From: Leucogyrophana mollusca
Taxonomy: Eukaryota > Basidiomycota > Agaricomycetes > Boletales
DNA length: 64,000 bases
Reading direction: 5' to 3'
Assembly (NCBI GenBank): GCA_021014945.1
Contig: MU266376.1
Coordinates: 80,373-144,372 of the forward strand
Below the pieces are notes generated by a model. The model saw nothing but the letters and a program-made list of their open reading frames with translations, was not told the origin of the DNA and made no database searches. The translations under genes and the position numbers were made by a program. Each line of letters opens with the position of its first letter. The first letter of the stretch is position 1. Below, in pieces: positions 20,820 through 34,368 of the stretch.

Positions 20820-21409
20820 GGTGAACCTGTTGACAGAGATGAACACGATTTGATACGCGATGCGTAGGCACATACCAAGTAAGTGGCAAAATCTATGAGG
20901 TCGCTGACTCGATCAGGCAGCCTAAGACTGAAATCTGAAGCAAGGTCGTCGAGTTAGAGGACGTCGTCTCATAACGGTTTTGCACTCACCTGATCGATAG
21001 ATCAAAAGGCCGGGTACTGGTGAGCGCTAAGCCTACCGAGGTGTGTGAAACGGTAGCTTGAACTCTATTCCACTGCCTCCGGCTGCTTCGTGGTTAGATA
21101 TTCAACGTTAGAGGCTGACAGCTGTACTTATGGATAAGGCAGAGATATCAGATCAGGACACCAAGAGACAGTAAATGTCCTTTATCCGTACAAGATCGAG
21201 GCACTGGTGCGACAATGTTGCACTGTTGGATCACAGGTAGGATGGGATCATCAGAGGTATTGAAATATACAACGAACAAGAGAACAAAAATAGCTCTGTG
21301 CAGAGCGGCGGACACGCCTGGCCGAGTTCACGAGAGCTCGCGATGATGATTCGTAGTAATGAATAACGGAACATCCGCGCCGACGTTCATGTGGCTAAAC
21401 GAACAGGCT
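20820..21409. other. Intergenic, no gene recognised
   Basis: Between the HET-2 start and the P450-2 stop. Presumably it contains the HET-2 promoter. No motif was identified. Confidence 0.5.
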
Positions 21410-23801
21410 TCACCGAGCAAGCGTGACCCGAAGAGGCATCTGGATCCCTTTCTCAATGTGCCCCCTGACCGCTGCTGCTGGGAAGGTCTGTCCGCCCGCT
21501 GCGAAGATTTGCATGACCTCCGTCTCTTCTGGCAGATGGAAAGCGAAGTTCTCCAACAACTCCACGAGAACGGCTTGGCTTTCGAGCAAACTGGAAGAAA
21601 GGAGGTTAGGCGGTCCATAGGGTTCAAATAACCGACTTACGCAAAGCGCCAGCTGTGATATAATGACGGATGAGATAGCACTGAGAAACGAGTCTATAAT
21701 GGCGCTTACCCGATGCAGCCCCGAACACCACCAGCTATGCGAGGGTAAGGTCAGCTTTCATCACGTTGCGCGCGTCAAGAACTCACAGAAAGTCAAGCTA
21801 GAATTCAGTGTATTAGCCAGTTACCGGTGATCTGAAGGGATGTCGGCTTACAGATTAGCGACAAGTCCTACGGATGCCTTTTCCTTGTTCGCGTCACCTA
21901 AGAATCGGCTCGGGTTCCATTCGTGGGCGTCTTCACCCCAGACGCTTTCGAGACTGGGAGGTTGGAACATGAATACGGCCTGTCACCTAACCTGACATGT
22001 AATCTCACCGATTGTATGACCATATGGAGGTCGCAATCGACTGTCCTTTAGCGATGGGTATCTCCGTGATGGTCTGGCCGGATGTTGTCTCAATAGGTTG
22101 AGCCAGGGGAAGAATATCGTCCTGTTCTGCCATCCGAAAGAGAATAGGAATCCCGGGATGTAGCCGAAGCGACTCCTGACAGCGCAAATGAGCTCCAAAA
22201 CGCACTGCAAAGTCACCGATGTCTAGGTACCTTGATCGCGGCGTTGGCGAAAGTCATGGAGTCAAAGTCGGCTGGAGTGAAATCAACCCCTCCCCGAGCT
22301 CTTAGCTGAGCACGGGCGGCCTCGATTTCATCGCGGATCCTTTGTTGATCTTCGTGGTGCTGGGCCAGATCGTACAGCAGCCAACAAAATGTAGTAGCAA
22401 ATACGTCGTGTGCTCCGACTACAGTCCTAGATTCCGGTGGTATCGGGTCAGCGCGATACTTACTTAGACACACGATAATTACACAATCTGCGAAATCATC
22501 TCATCGGGGCTGAGACGAAGGCTTGGTTTTTCTGAGAGATTGGACTCTGCTAGTGACACAGCCACGTAAGCTGCGACTCTACAGCTATGGACGCCATAGA
22601 AGTCCACTCACCCAGCAAACTCGTCATGTCACGGCGCCCTTTCTCGTTCTCAAGAGCTCGCTGTTCAATGAGGCCTTTTCCAGTTTGACAAGCGCTCGCG
22701 AAGTACTTCAGGAACCTCTGATAACCTTCGTGGGGTAAATGTTTGAGGCTGGACAAAATCGACTGGGGCAAATACTGCCAGGTTCCTTTGAACGCAAGCT
22801 CCCACGGTGTGGACCGAAGCAGAGAATCTGCGCTGCATACGCATACGATTAGTGAGAGCTGCATAAGCGGTTCATGGACTCACAGGACGTCATTTGCGGC
22901 TGTAATGAGTGCATATTCCTTGCCGTCCAATGTTTCAAAACAGTAGTCGAAAGCGACTACATGTCAAGTCAATGATGCTCTTGGATGAAGCCAAAGGCCA
23001 TCGCACTACATACCTTCACCGATGGCATCCATAGCCATTTTGGCCACGGTCCCCAAGACATTGATGACGCTCCCTTCAGCTGAAGTGTCGGACACGAGCT
23101 CGTCTTTCCACTTTTGGCTGAGCTGATCACAGAGATGTCAGGGTTCGTGTACGGCTACAGTGTGAAAAGGAGGGCTCCGCACAGAAGAAGCTGAGCGTTG
23201 AAAGATGGGCAAGAACTCTCGCAATTGTGAGATACCAAAAGCAGGGTTAATAAACTTCCTGTAGCGCTGGTGGTCCTCGGCTGTGAGAATCGTAAGGTCA
23301 ACCTGCTTTCTCGTACCAGATGGACGAACAGCCGTACCAGCAGCAGATACCAAACTACCTCGACCCAAGAAAAGTTTAGCGACTTCGTTAGCGACTACCG
23401 TCTTCGGGAAACGATAGCTGGCGGTATGGAAAACATATTGAAGGGCCTTCGGGTCAGCAGTACACAGGACGTCCTCCTTGAACCATGAATGAGAAAAGAA
23501 CCACGCAGATGCAGGCGGTGACTGACTCCAAAACAACCTTTCATGCGCCAAGTGGCGCCGTATTCACGGACCCACTCAGACTCGAGTTCACCAACCTTGG
23601 TTTGAATCACCATTTCCTGGTGACCTTGGGGGCAAACATTTCAGCCATGTCGTGTTTTGTGACCGAGGCAATGAACCAACCTAGTAGCCATGATGGAGCA
23701 GCAGGTCCTCGAATATTCCTAATATCCCGTCGGCGGAAGCGACGCAGAGCGACAACAGTGAGCAGGACAACTGTCAATGTCGCCCATGAATATCCAATCA
23801 T
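21410..23801 (-). CDS. Cytochrome P450 monooxygenase (P450-2)
   Basis: The N-terminus MIGYSWATLTVVLLTVVALR is a membrane anchor followed by RRDIRNIRGPAAPSWLLGW, a Pro/Gly hinge. Later exons give FRFPKTV-like ASYRFPKTVVANEVAKLF, FINPAFGISQLREFLPIF and the I-helix region VVGAHDVFATTFCWLLYDLA. The ExxR helix ETLRLHPGIP is split by an intron. Haem binding reads AGGVRGCIGWRFALLESQ, assembled across two introns near 21640-21760. The C-terminus is IEKGIQMPLRVTLAR, with the stop at 21412-21410. It is a multi-exon basidiomycete P450 distinct from the other two here. The family number and substrate cannot be set. It is divergently placed from histone H3, with 439 bp between start codons. Confidence 0.87.
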
Positions 23802-24240
23802 TGTAGGCTAGCGCAGAAAGAAACGGTGGTGGTTGATTTGAGTGAAATGGAAGCCGGCGCTAGGATGTTCTTAGATATCTGAACGTAATATTTTGCCTCT
23901 GGCGCCAAGAGTGTGCTGGGCATTACGATGCCCAACGATGGAGAGAATCTGGAACCCCAGAAACGACGTTCCGAAGCATCTGGATGCTTAGATACGAACG
24001 CAGTTCTTGAGCCATTTCGCGAAACCCATTGCCTGAATCTCGGGACCGCTTTCATGTTCGACGCGGTCAGTGCGCACGCGGACCTTTGTTTATTGCTTAG
24101 CGGAACCTGAAAAGGAGGCGTGGGAATGACGCCGATGTCATTCAACGAATGCCCTTTGGTCGTCTCTTGTCCACAACCATCATCGCCGCTGTACAGCCCC
24201 CAACGTCCTCAACGTTTTCCACTTGTAATATCAAGCAGTA
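23802..24240. promoter_or_regulatory. Divergent promoter region, P450-2 / histone H3
   Basis: The 439 bp between oppositely oriented start codons contain no credible coding sequence. It must hold both promoters by position. I did not identify specific elements. Confidence 0.55.
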
Positions 24241-25013
<773 letters not shown>

Positions 25014-25591
25014 GTTATTCGCTTATCCTATCCTCTATTATCTCGCTCCCGTCTGTTGTCCTTCATGCGTATATGATAAACTCCAAGACCAGGTCGACGT
25101 GTAGTATGTACTCTTCCCGTTTCCTTGGCCTATCACCCTATTTTCACGTTATGATTTCTTGATGTGTACGATGTAGACAAAAATGCTGTTTGTATGACCT
25201 ACGTATACAATACAATGGGCTGTTGCAGACAATCAGATCTCGAAACACGACTCACCAATTTGTCTTGATGATGATCACGCGCTCACTACATGTTCTCGAC
25301 GTGCGAAGATGATAAGCTTGTTATCAATGCCTCGGGGGTATCACAACCGGAGGTAGGTCTCTTCATTGCAGCGGACAATTGTACGGAGACAGCTGGAATA
25401 AAGTCAAACCATTGGCCCTTCGGCCATGATCTTACTCGGACATATATCGTTCAAAAAGTTGGTACAAATAAGCGGGTATGTGGGCGAGAATAGTATTGAA
25501 GTAACTGTTAGAATCAGATTATACGATGGATCGAGCGAGAACAGATTGGACAGGAGTACGCCGAAAGTGGAGGGAAGGCTTTACTATCAGC
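25014..25591. other. Intergenic between convergent genes
   Basis: 3' sides of histone H3 (+) and the first DUF2235 gene (-). Only short frames occur. It presumably contains both terminators. Confidence 0.55.
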
Positions 25592-27769
25592 TCAGTCCAC
25601 CCACTCGGGCTCAACCTTTAGCTTAGCCTTGGGCCAGTATTTCCCACCTTCGAGTCCCTCCGCCTCCATACGTATCTTGACTGACCGGTGGACCTTCACC
25701 CCCTTCTTCTTCTGTCTGGGGACACGACGCCCGCTGCCCATGTTGATCCTAAACATACACAACGAACCGTCAATACCGGCACACAGCAAAGCCAAGTCAC
25801 TCACTTGTAATCCATAATCCAATAATTGTCCCCGTTGTTCTGGAAGTGCTGCTTCTGTGGAAGGAGCTCCAGCAACCACCATCCCTTCGACAACGTGAGC
25901 TGGTCATATATGGGGCTTAACACATCAGCGAGGTCTTCGTGCTCTTCGCTCACGAAGTCGCCTCCGTCGCTGTAAACAACCACCGTCGGATCATCTTTCA
26001 CCACTCGAGGTTTCGGCACGGGAATGGGATGTGTCCCAGATGGGCGTGGGGTCTTCTCATCCAACCCGGGCATAGGCTCGCCGGGAGGTGGACGCGGACC
26101 AGCTATGCGAGGGTCCTGGAAGAGAGCAGGCGGACGGCGTTTGACGTAGGGATAAACTGAGTCCGGATCCATTCCGATCTGCTTGAACATCTCGCGGTGG
26201 AAGAGGATGCCTGTGTTGGCGATGAAACACTGGCGGATCATCCAGCGTAGGGGGATACGGGCGAGGCTGTTACGGGTGCCGTTGGGGACGGAGCCGCCAC
26301 CGATGTCTACCGCAGGGCAGTGCCGTGAGGAAAGGGTGAGTGAAAGAGTATATGTGGAACGACGTACCACAGTGACAGCCCGCGAACCACACCTCCTCGA
26401 CGTCCGTAGTCATGGCACCCGTGGAGTATTGGCGCTCAAACTCTGGCATAGTTCCTTCCCTGTGCTTCTTCACGCTGCGCGGCATCTCGTGGCGTTTTAC
26501 GCCAAGCTGCGCCTCTTTGTCGCTGGGGGGTTTCCACACGCTGGGCTTGAAGCGACTGCGCGCGGAGAATCGAATGACATCGGATTACAGCAAGGGCGGT
26601 TGAGCAAACAGATGAACTTACACGCGATGTTCGTCGAGAGACAGCGCTTGACGGAAGTAGCGGATGTTGTCGGCAGCTTTTGTGAACGGGAGCCTGCGAG
26701 GGAACATGCCCACTGAGCTCACTGTGTCCCTACAATAGTCATGCCGCATCAGCACGGCCACGCCTGATTATTGGTCAGAGTACAGACGCACCAGACTCCG
26801 AGAAATTCGATTTCGACATTGATCGAGAACGCTTTCTTGAACGCCACGCTCTGCTTCCAGCTGAGCTCGTCGTCGCTACAATACATGTGGTACGCAAACG
26901 GAACCTGCTGGTGGTTGCATGTTGGGAGAAGTCCAACCTTGTGCAGCCTTGAAAGATAGAGTGGGTGAATTGAGAGGCGATCGAGGGAGATGAGAACTAA
27001 CATTCCAGCGAGCGCACGGGCTGTATACGCTCCTCGCGAGAATCCAAAGATACATATCTTATCCCCAGCTTCGTCTTTCGCATAGTTAGCGCTACCACGC
27101 ATTTACGGGGGAACACACGTACAATTCTGCATTAGAAATTCATAACCGTCTGCATAGAGAAGGTGAGTATCAATGGACCCCGAGAACGTCGGAAGTAACG
27201 CACCCATGACGTGTGCATTGAGGTGTATACCGACCATCATGTCAAGTGTTTTGGAGACGCCAGCCATAAACGGCGTGGCGATCTGGGGGATGGTGTAGGT
27301 ACCTATACCGGCCTGACCAATGACTAAATTCAGCCCGGAAGCTTGCGATACCGTAGCCAAGCACTACCACATACCTGATAGTACACCATCTGCTGGCTCT
27401 TGTCGTCCTTCTTAAGCATAGAGAAGAACTGGACAATGTTGGAGTTCTATGTCGTTGTTAACATTTACTGTGCCTCGGGCGAAATCCTGTACATACGTCG
27501 GCGTCAAATTGGTCCCCAGTACCATCAAAACATAGCACCAGGGTACGATGCAAATGCTCATGAGGTATAATCTCGTCGTAGGGATGTCCAGACTGCTTAT
27601 CGACATTGCCCTTCAAGTTGGCATGGCTTGGCGCCGACAGAGACTCCCTCTCCGATTCGCCATTCGGAGACAGCACGTTTGGGATGTCCGGGTAGTCGTC
27701 CTCAAATGTTAGGGAGAAGCGCGAGGGCTGGCTTCCCTGGAGGCTCTCAGAGTCTGGTGCTTGCGCCAT
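25592..27769 (-). CDS. DUF2235 alpha/beta-hydrolase (copy 1)
   Basis: Predicted serine hydrolase of the DUF2235 family, which also includes bacterial type VI phospholipase effectors (Tle1); the fungal substrate is unknown. Landmarks in order are [46 protein letters not shown] (nucleophile Ser in GFSRG), [54 protein letters not shown] (acid/base loop) and [13 protein letters not shown]. The C-terminus is Lys-rich ([20 protein letters not shown]) and ends EPEWVD. I chose MAQAPDS at 27769 because the paralogue starts MAQVPES. There are many short introns. It is closely similar to 31362-33538 along its whole length. Confidence 0.9.
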
Positions 27770-28318
27770 GACGGCTAGCTGGTCGAACAAATGTTCGAAA
27801 GATGCCAACAGCACCCGTCAATAAATAGTAACTCTATCCCGGCTTGATTCCGTTAGTATCATCCCGGACCCGAATAAAGCCAGCGAGAAGGTATTCCCGG
27901 CGCTGATGCTTGCGTGATTTGTATTGTCTTCATCACGTCCGGCTGCTGTTGGAGAGAAAATATCTCTCTCATCGCATCAACAGGCTCCACGAAGGAGTGA
28001 ACGACGGATAAAGACTGGATAAAGCTGGGAGGAGGCCATCATGTCATTAAAAATGGACTTCCATCTATGGTAGGTTTTGTGAATGTCTGTACCCGCACTC
28101 CACATCCTCGCGTTTGCGGCGTGGCAAATACTGCCACCATTAGAAGTAGGGTGGACCAATTTGGGGTAACTCTATATTGCAGCTTCATGGATCATTCCGC
28201 GTGCATCGAGATAGAGATGTGGATGGTGAAGAGACAAACGATGATTTACATGACCAACTTATGTAACACAGGGGCTTTTACAGACACTCAGCGCGCTGCG
28301 TGGATCGTCTAGGTCAAA
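27770..28318. other. Intergenic, no gene recognised
   Basis: Between the DUF2235 copy 1 start and the GH28 stop. Short frames only. The right part is the GH28 3' flank and the left part the DUF2235 promoter region. Confidence 0.5.
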
Positions 28319-30565
28319 TCAGAGTCCAAGTGCAGTCGGAATGTATGGTCCGTCCCAACATACGAAGCCAACGTCGCTGGAGATCTGGTGGGCGGGAAAC
28401 GCTGAGCCCATGCAGTAATACGGAAGCTCAAGAACTCACAGTAGTGGAATTGCACATGGCAGCAACGGGTGCTCCAGTCTCGGTCCGCGCGAAGATGTTC
28501 TTGGCGACAATGTTCGTGGCTAATGTGCTGATTAGTTGGGGAGAAGAGTATGTTGCGAGAGAGGCGTACCGGTCGCGGGGTATAGATCAAAGATGACAAC
28601 CTCCTTTCCGGTAGCACCTGGGACGTAGAACCAGCAGGGATCGCTAACACAGGAGCCCTCAACGTATCCGGGAGTGCTGTATCTCGTGGATTAGTGTTGT
28701 AGGTGGAGGAAAGGAAAGGAGACCCACTCGTTAACGACACCAACAAAGTTCTCAAAGAGGAAGTTCTCGATGTGCGTTTCGTTTGTAGATGACGAATTCG
28801 GGCGAGGTCCAACGTTTTGGTCCCAGTAGCTAATGACACGAGGGGGGGGGTGGTTGGTGTGAGGTCTTGCGTGGTGGAGGTATATAGGATGACTTACTTC
28901 TGGGTTACGTAGATCTAATTTACAAGTTGACTCCATCAGCCTGGGAAGGGCGGGGGTAGAAGGAGGAAGATGAACATACGGGGAATGGGACGTCGATGAA
29001 CATGATATTTCTCCACGTCACGCTGCAAAGAATACGAGCTCAGAAAAAGAAAAATCAGCATAGCAAGGAAACGCACTTGGTCGCAGCACCGTTACCACCC
29101 GTCCAACTCTTGAAGCGGGCTGCGTAGAGGGTGTGATTCTGTCATATCCGAGTGAGGGAAGAGGTAACATTTGTAGGCAAATAACTTACCATGATAACAT
29201 TCTCAAACCTTTGGTCCCAAAAAATCAACCATTAGCCAGTACACCACAAGTCCTGATGGAAGGAGAGGGACGCACAGCACGTTCTCCACGGAAGAGTCCT
29301 GTCCACCTTTGCCAAGAGAGCCGATGGAGAGACCGTGGCTGCCTTCGCAGTAACTATCACTGTTGCGTTGATAAACTACTGTCAGAATCACCGCATGGGA
29401 CGAAAAGTTGATGAGACGCACCGCCAGGTGATGTTCTTTGCGCCGTTGATAACTGTTAGACAGTCATCGCCGTTTACGACGTGGTTCCGCTCGAAAAGCA
29501 GGTTCGTGCCGCCCGCCGAAAAGCCTGGTGATGGAGGTCAAATGAGTTCTAGTTACGTTATCGGATATGGTAGGAGCAGGTCTCACCGTCGCTATGGAAG
29601 AGTTAGACAAATGGTCTAAGCACGAGGCTATTCGAGGGGCAAAACGGAAAAAACCTCACGTATTGAAAGGGAAGGACTATAAACACTGCGTCAGTGAGCA
29701 CATAACACTGCTCCAGCCAAAGAACTCACCGCATTGTCAGAGCCAGCCAGAATCGTATTGTTGAATATATGTACATTGTCCGAGCCTGTGGTCAGCCAGT
29801 TCCAAGCGATGGGCTTTGCATCCCATTAGCCTACTAAATCATCGTGTAAACGAGTGAAAGGACTCCAACCTTGTAGATTTTCATGTTTTGGATAACACCA
29901 TTCGTGATATTGCCGAAGAGCCACCCGTACGGACGGTTGACTTGTTGGACAAGGTCCCACCACTGTATTCCCAGGTGAATACGGGAATAGAGGGCAAGGT
30001 CAAGAAATGCGTACTTGTTGTCCGTGTCCGTCAACCCAGCCCCAATCGGGATCAGTGTTTCCACGGAGAGTCACGTTGTTGCCACCAGTGAATGCAATCC
30101 TGAGGACGTTTGTGTGAGGAAAACATATAGCAAGAACGTAAATCCAACCTACCAGGCTCCTGAGTAGTTCTATTCCACATAGATATCAACACTAAGGGAC
30201 GGGTACTGGTTATGGGTATAGCACTTACTGCAGCACCAACATATCCTATACCCAAACATCAGTACGAATTCAACTTAGCCTTCTACAGACCCTCGCGCAC
30301 CTTGTACAGTCTCAATGCTCGTTGGGTACGTCAAGTTTCCCTCGACGCGCACCTCGACGTTCGTCAGCGGGGGGAAAGTGATAGGGGACCAAACATTATA
30401 AGTAGTGTTGGCCTGAAACACAATTGACGCGTCGGATGCATAGTTGGACACGGCAGCCATGAGTGCGGGGGTATCGTCCACGCCATCAGCGTGAGGGACG
30501 ATGAATGTTGACCAGGCGCGCGCCGCGGCAGCGTAGGCGAGGAGGAGGGTGGGGTTGCGTAACAT
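28319..30565 (-). CDS. GH28 polygalacturonase-family pectinase, secreted
   Basis: Plant cell-wall enzyme of glycoside hydrolase family 28 (right-handed beta-helix, inverting). The N-terminus MLRNPTLLLAYAAAARAWST is a short signal peptide, followed by VPHADGVDDTPALMAAVSN. All four catalytic blocks are present after splicing: NTDGFSAGG, VVNGDDCLTVING, CEGSHGLSIGSLGKGG and YAARFKSWTGG (the RIK block as RFK). The end is FVCWDGPYIPTALGL. There are more than ten very short exons, including 17-nt and 5-nt ones that build the NTD motif. Exo-acting or rhamnogalacturonan activity is possible; the subclass is not determinable. It sits between two DUF2235 paralogues on the same strand. Relevant to lignocellulose or pectin use. 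Confidence 0.9.
29587..29591 (-). other. 5-nt microexon (CGACG) in the GH28 gene
   Basis: The minus strand reads CCATAG, CGACG, GTGAGA. The previous exon (29676-29660, 17 nt) ends AATAC and the next begins GCTTTTCGG at 29524. Joining them gives NTDGF, the first GH28 catalytic motif. The flanking introns are 68 and 62 nt, both GT-AG. Confidence 0.8.
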
Positions 30566-31361
30566 CGTGGCGGTGGGCCAAAGAGCTCAAGGTTGGAGGT
30601 GGGCTGGCGTCGCGTTTTATAGCTGGTCGCGTCGGGGTCGAGGGGGGATCGATCCTGAAGGCCCGGGCTGTCCGTCCGGGGATCGCATGTGATGCAGTGG
30701 ATGTTCGCCGCGGGGTCATGGGTCATGGGGGCAGAGTTATTGTGGGTGGGGAAGACTTTGGAGATACGGGGATGACGTCCAGGTTGGCTTTCACGGAAGG
30801 GTCGCGAGAGATATATTTGCTTTTCCGTTTGATGCAACAGTGACATGTGATCTTCGAAACATACATAAAGCCGTAAGCAACAAGTAAGCAATGCTTGAAG
30901 ATCGTAACGTCTGCTTGAAAACCGACAGGACGTGGGAGGTGCCGACTCGTCGCAGGGCCGTCACCATGGCTGTGCCTATGCAGCGGCCATGGCGGCTTGG
31001 ATCCACTGGTTGCCAAAACTCTTCTCATTAGCGCTAGAATGCATGGACCTCCAGCCGCAGGGGCTTTACCAAGGATTTTCGATTCGGAAACCTGATAGAC
31101 GCACGCAGCGGCCACTGGCCAAAGCAACAGCACCAGTGAGAAATTGGCACGGCCCGGGCGGGCCAGCGGACCGTTGGGGTGGAGGTTATGAGGAGGGGGG
31201 AAAAAGTTGATGCAATTATATGGAGCTTGTAGCGTTCGTTGGAGATACACAGAAGAACGACGAAGAAATGTGCAGAAAGAAGGGAAACAATTTGATTGTT
31301 TCTGCGTGACCATTTGTTTTTGAGTGATGTTCAAACGATATCACCAACCAAATGCTGCCAC
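30566..31361. other. Intergenic, no gene recognised
   Basis: Contains the GH28 promoter side and the 3' flank of DUF2235 copy 2. A 203-codon minus frame (30723-31334) is open but has no motif, is rich in Pro/Arg/His, and looks like chance. Confidence 0.5.
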
Positions 31362-33538
31362 TCAATCGACCCACTGAGGCTCAACCCTTAGCTTCGCCTT
31401 AGGCCAGTATTTGCCACCATCGAGTCCCTCTGCCTCCATACGTATCCTGACCGATCGGTGGACCTTTACACCTTGCTTCTTCTGTCGAGGTACGTGGCGT
31501 CCGCTGCCCATGTTAATACTGCGCACGCATGACCCTGTCAGCCATCGCTACAGCAAAGCGATGTCGCAGAAACTTACCTCCAGTCCTTAACCCAAGAGCT
31601 ATCCTCATCCTTCTGGTAGTGCTGTTTCTGGGGAAGGACCTCCAGAATCCACCACCCCTTTGCCAACACAAGCTGGTCGTAGACCGGGCTCAGTGCATCA
31701 GCAAGATCTTCTTCCTCCTCGCTCACGAAGTCGCCCCCGTCGCTGTACACGACCACAGTGGGATCCCCTTTGACCACCTGTGGTTTTGGGACAGGAATGA
31801 GGTGTGCTTCAGAGGGAAGTGGGGCGTTCTCGTCGAAGTTGGTCATAGGTGCGCCAGGGGGCGGGTGTGGTCCGACGATGTGTGGGTTCTGAAAGCGCGG
31901 GGGTGGCCGTGGCTTTACATATGGGTAGACTGAATCGGGGTCCATCCCTATCTGCTTGAAACTCTCGCGGTGGAATAGAATGCCAGTGTTTGCTTTGAAA
32001 CATTCACGAATCATCCAGCGCAGAGGTATACGGGCGAGGCTGTTGCGGGTACCATTGGGAACAGAGCCGCCGCCGATATCTAGCACGTGCGTGAGCAATG
32101 TAAGGATCAAGTATTTACGGAACCCCATACCACAGTGACACCCGGCAAACCATACTTCCTCAACGTCTGTCGTGAAATCCTGGGTCGAGAATTGACGCTC
32201 AAGTTGAGGGAGGCTTTCCTTCCTGTGTTTCTTCACACTGCGCGGCATCTCGTTGCGCTTGACACCAAGATCCTTGTCTTTCTCAGTGGGCCGATTCCAG
32301 CCGTTAGGCTTAAAGCGACTGAATCAAACACCATTAGATTGTTATCAGGGTTGGCGAGCAACGGATATACTTACGAACGGTGCTCGTCTAGAGACATCGC
32401 GTGACGGAAGTAGCGGATATTGTCGGCAGCCCTAGTGAACGGAAGCCTTCGGGGGAAGATGCCCACCGAGCTCACTGTGTCCCTATGACATTCGAATCGT
32501 ATCAGCTGCACGTGTTTAGCGGCGGTAAGGAGGGTTAATGGCGCACCAGACTCCGACGAATTCGATATCTACATTGATTGAAAACGCCTTCTTAAACGCT
32601 ACGCTCTGCTTCCAGCCAATCTCATCGTCACGGCAGTACATGTGGTACGCGAACGGGACCTGCTGATGGTTGCATGTTGGAAGAAGTCCTACTTTGTGTA
32701 GCCTATAAAATAAAGTGGGCATGAGATTCGAGTGCGTGAAAGATAGGCTTACATTCCGGCGAGCGCACGTGCCGTGTACGCTCCTCGCGAAAATCCGAAT
32801 ATGCAGATCTTATCGCCCGCCTCGTCTTTACCAGTTATTAGTATCGCTCACATGACAGTGTGCCGCGGCACGTACAGTTCTGCATCAAAAATTCATATCC
32901 ACCTGTATGTATACGGCCCATGGTAAGAGCCAAAACGAAAGTCAGTCTGACTGGAAAAACGCACCCATGACGTGTGCGTTAAGGTGTTTGCCAACCATCA
33001 TATCAAGAGTTTTAGACAAGCCTGCCATCACTGGGGTGGCGATCTGCGGGATAGTGTAGGTGCCTATACCGGCCTACCCAATGACGAATAATTAGTTCGC
33101 CAGCAAGGAATATGATAGCTAAGGTTTAGTTACCTGGTAATACACCATCTGCTGGCTCTTGTCATCCTTCTTAAGCATGGAGAACAACTGCACAATGCTG
33201 GAGTTCTATGTCCATCCCTTATCAGTTGTCTACTTGCCCGAACAAATCCTCATACGTACATCGGCGTCAAATTGATCCCCAGTGCCATCAAAACATAACA
33301 CGAGGGTGCGGTGCGAATGCTCGTGAGGTATAACCTCGTCGAAGGGATTACCATGCAGCTGCTTGTCGTCGCCCTTCAAGTTTGGAAAGTTCGACGACGA
33401 CGGAGAGTCACTTCCGCCGTTCGGAGACTGCACATTTGGGATATCTGGGTAGTCGTTCTCGAATATCATGGGAGGTAGCTGAGATTTTTCGGTGGACCCG
33501 GACTGCGAAGGCTGGATGCTCTCTGGTACTTGGGCCAT
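31362..33538 (-). CDS. DUF2235 alpha/beta-hydrolase (copy 2)
   Basis: Full-length paralogue of 25592-27769 with the same exon plan. Landmarks: [35 protein letters not shown] (catalytic Ser), [40 protein letters not shown] and VYDQLVLAKGWWILEVLPQK, ending EPQWVD. The N-terminal tail before the core differs most (MAQVPESIQPSQSGSTEKSQ). The start at 33538 matches the copy 1 start; a Met six codons upstream is also possible. Copy 1 and copy 2 flank the GH28 gene and keep all catalytic motifs, so both are probably active. Location is probably cytosolic or membrane-associated; no signal peptide is seen. Confidence 0.9.
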
Positions 33539-34368
33539 GGTTTGCTGGGAGGACAAACGTTCGACGGCTTTAGATCACCCTGGCTTTATGGGTTTTTGTA
33601 GGAGATGAATTGCCTCCGTTCATAAATCTGTCATCTCCCGCTTCGATTCGTTGTGATCCCGGACCCGAACAAGGCGGCGGCATATTCTTGGTGCTTGCAA
33701 TCTTCCATGGCAGTGTCGTTATTTCTTGTCTTCTTCTTTGTAACATCGCTGGCGTCGGGCTCCATGCCAAGCGCTCGCGGCTCCAACGTCTTCCGGGAGG
33801 GCTTGGTGAGCTTGGGCGCTCGCGATCGACGTTTGGGGGTCAGGCTTAGACTCGAGTTAGACTGCGGGTTTTTCCGAAGGACTTTGTCGCGGACGTCAAT
33901 TTGAAACGGAATCAGTTTGGTCTGCCCAGAAAGTCTGGTGGTGTTGCGGCCCACACTGATCGTCGCAGCGCTCTGGGATAGCGCTGGACACTTGTGGAAA
34001 ATCGAGATCACAAGAAGCACTCGTGGGCCGAAGACGGCCACGGCAATCAACTTGGCCGTCCCTGCTATCGTCGACTGCCCTTTCGACTACTTTTGGTCCC
34101 GACGGATCGCCAAAGTATGCTGAGGCTCATTCTCGGCTCCTGGCGCTTGGAGCTTGATTGCATCCTTCAGCGCTCCACTGAGTCAGGATCACCTTCCCTG
34201 ACTTCCTTGGGGGATTTCTACATGTCGAACTTCTGGGTGACTGTAGTATGAATCCTCATTTGCCATCCCTCAGGTGACCCTCGGGTGTACTCGGAAGCAC
34301 AGATAACGCCAGCCCACCCTCCAGAATCATCGTTCTTCCACTTCCCTCTGGCGAGAAGGGTAATTAAG
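33539..34368. other. Divergent intergenic region with an unassigned minus frame
   Basis: Lies between the DUF2235 copy 2 start (-) and the MFS start (+). A 139-codon minus frame (34050-33631) contains a basic, low-complexity segment (LTPKRRSRAPKLTKPSRKTL) that could be coding, perhaps with an upstream exon. I do not recognise it and saw no convincing start or splice signals. Confidence 0.3.

Noticed and set aside
30723..31334. 203-codon minus frame upstream of the GH28 gene
   Set aside because: No motif, biased Pro/Arg/His composition, no homologous layout in the other DUF2235 flank; fits a chance frame in GC-rich DNA.
25592..33538. Biosynthetic gene cluster centred on the DUF2235/GH28 genes and P450-2
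   Set aside because: No backbone enzyme (PKS, NRPS, terpene cyclase) is present, and the three P450s in the window are scattered among unrelated genes.
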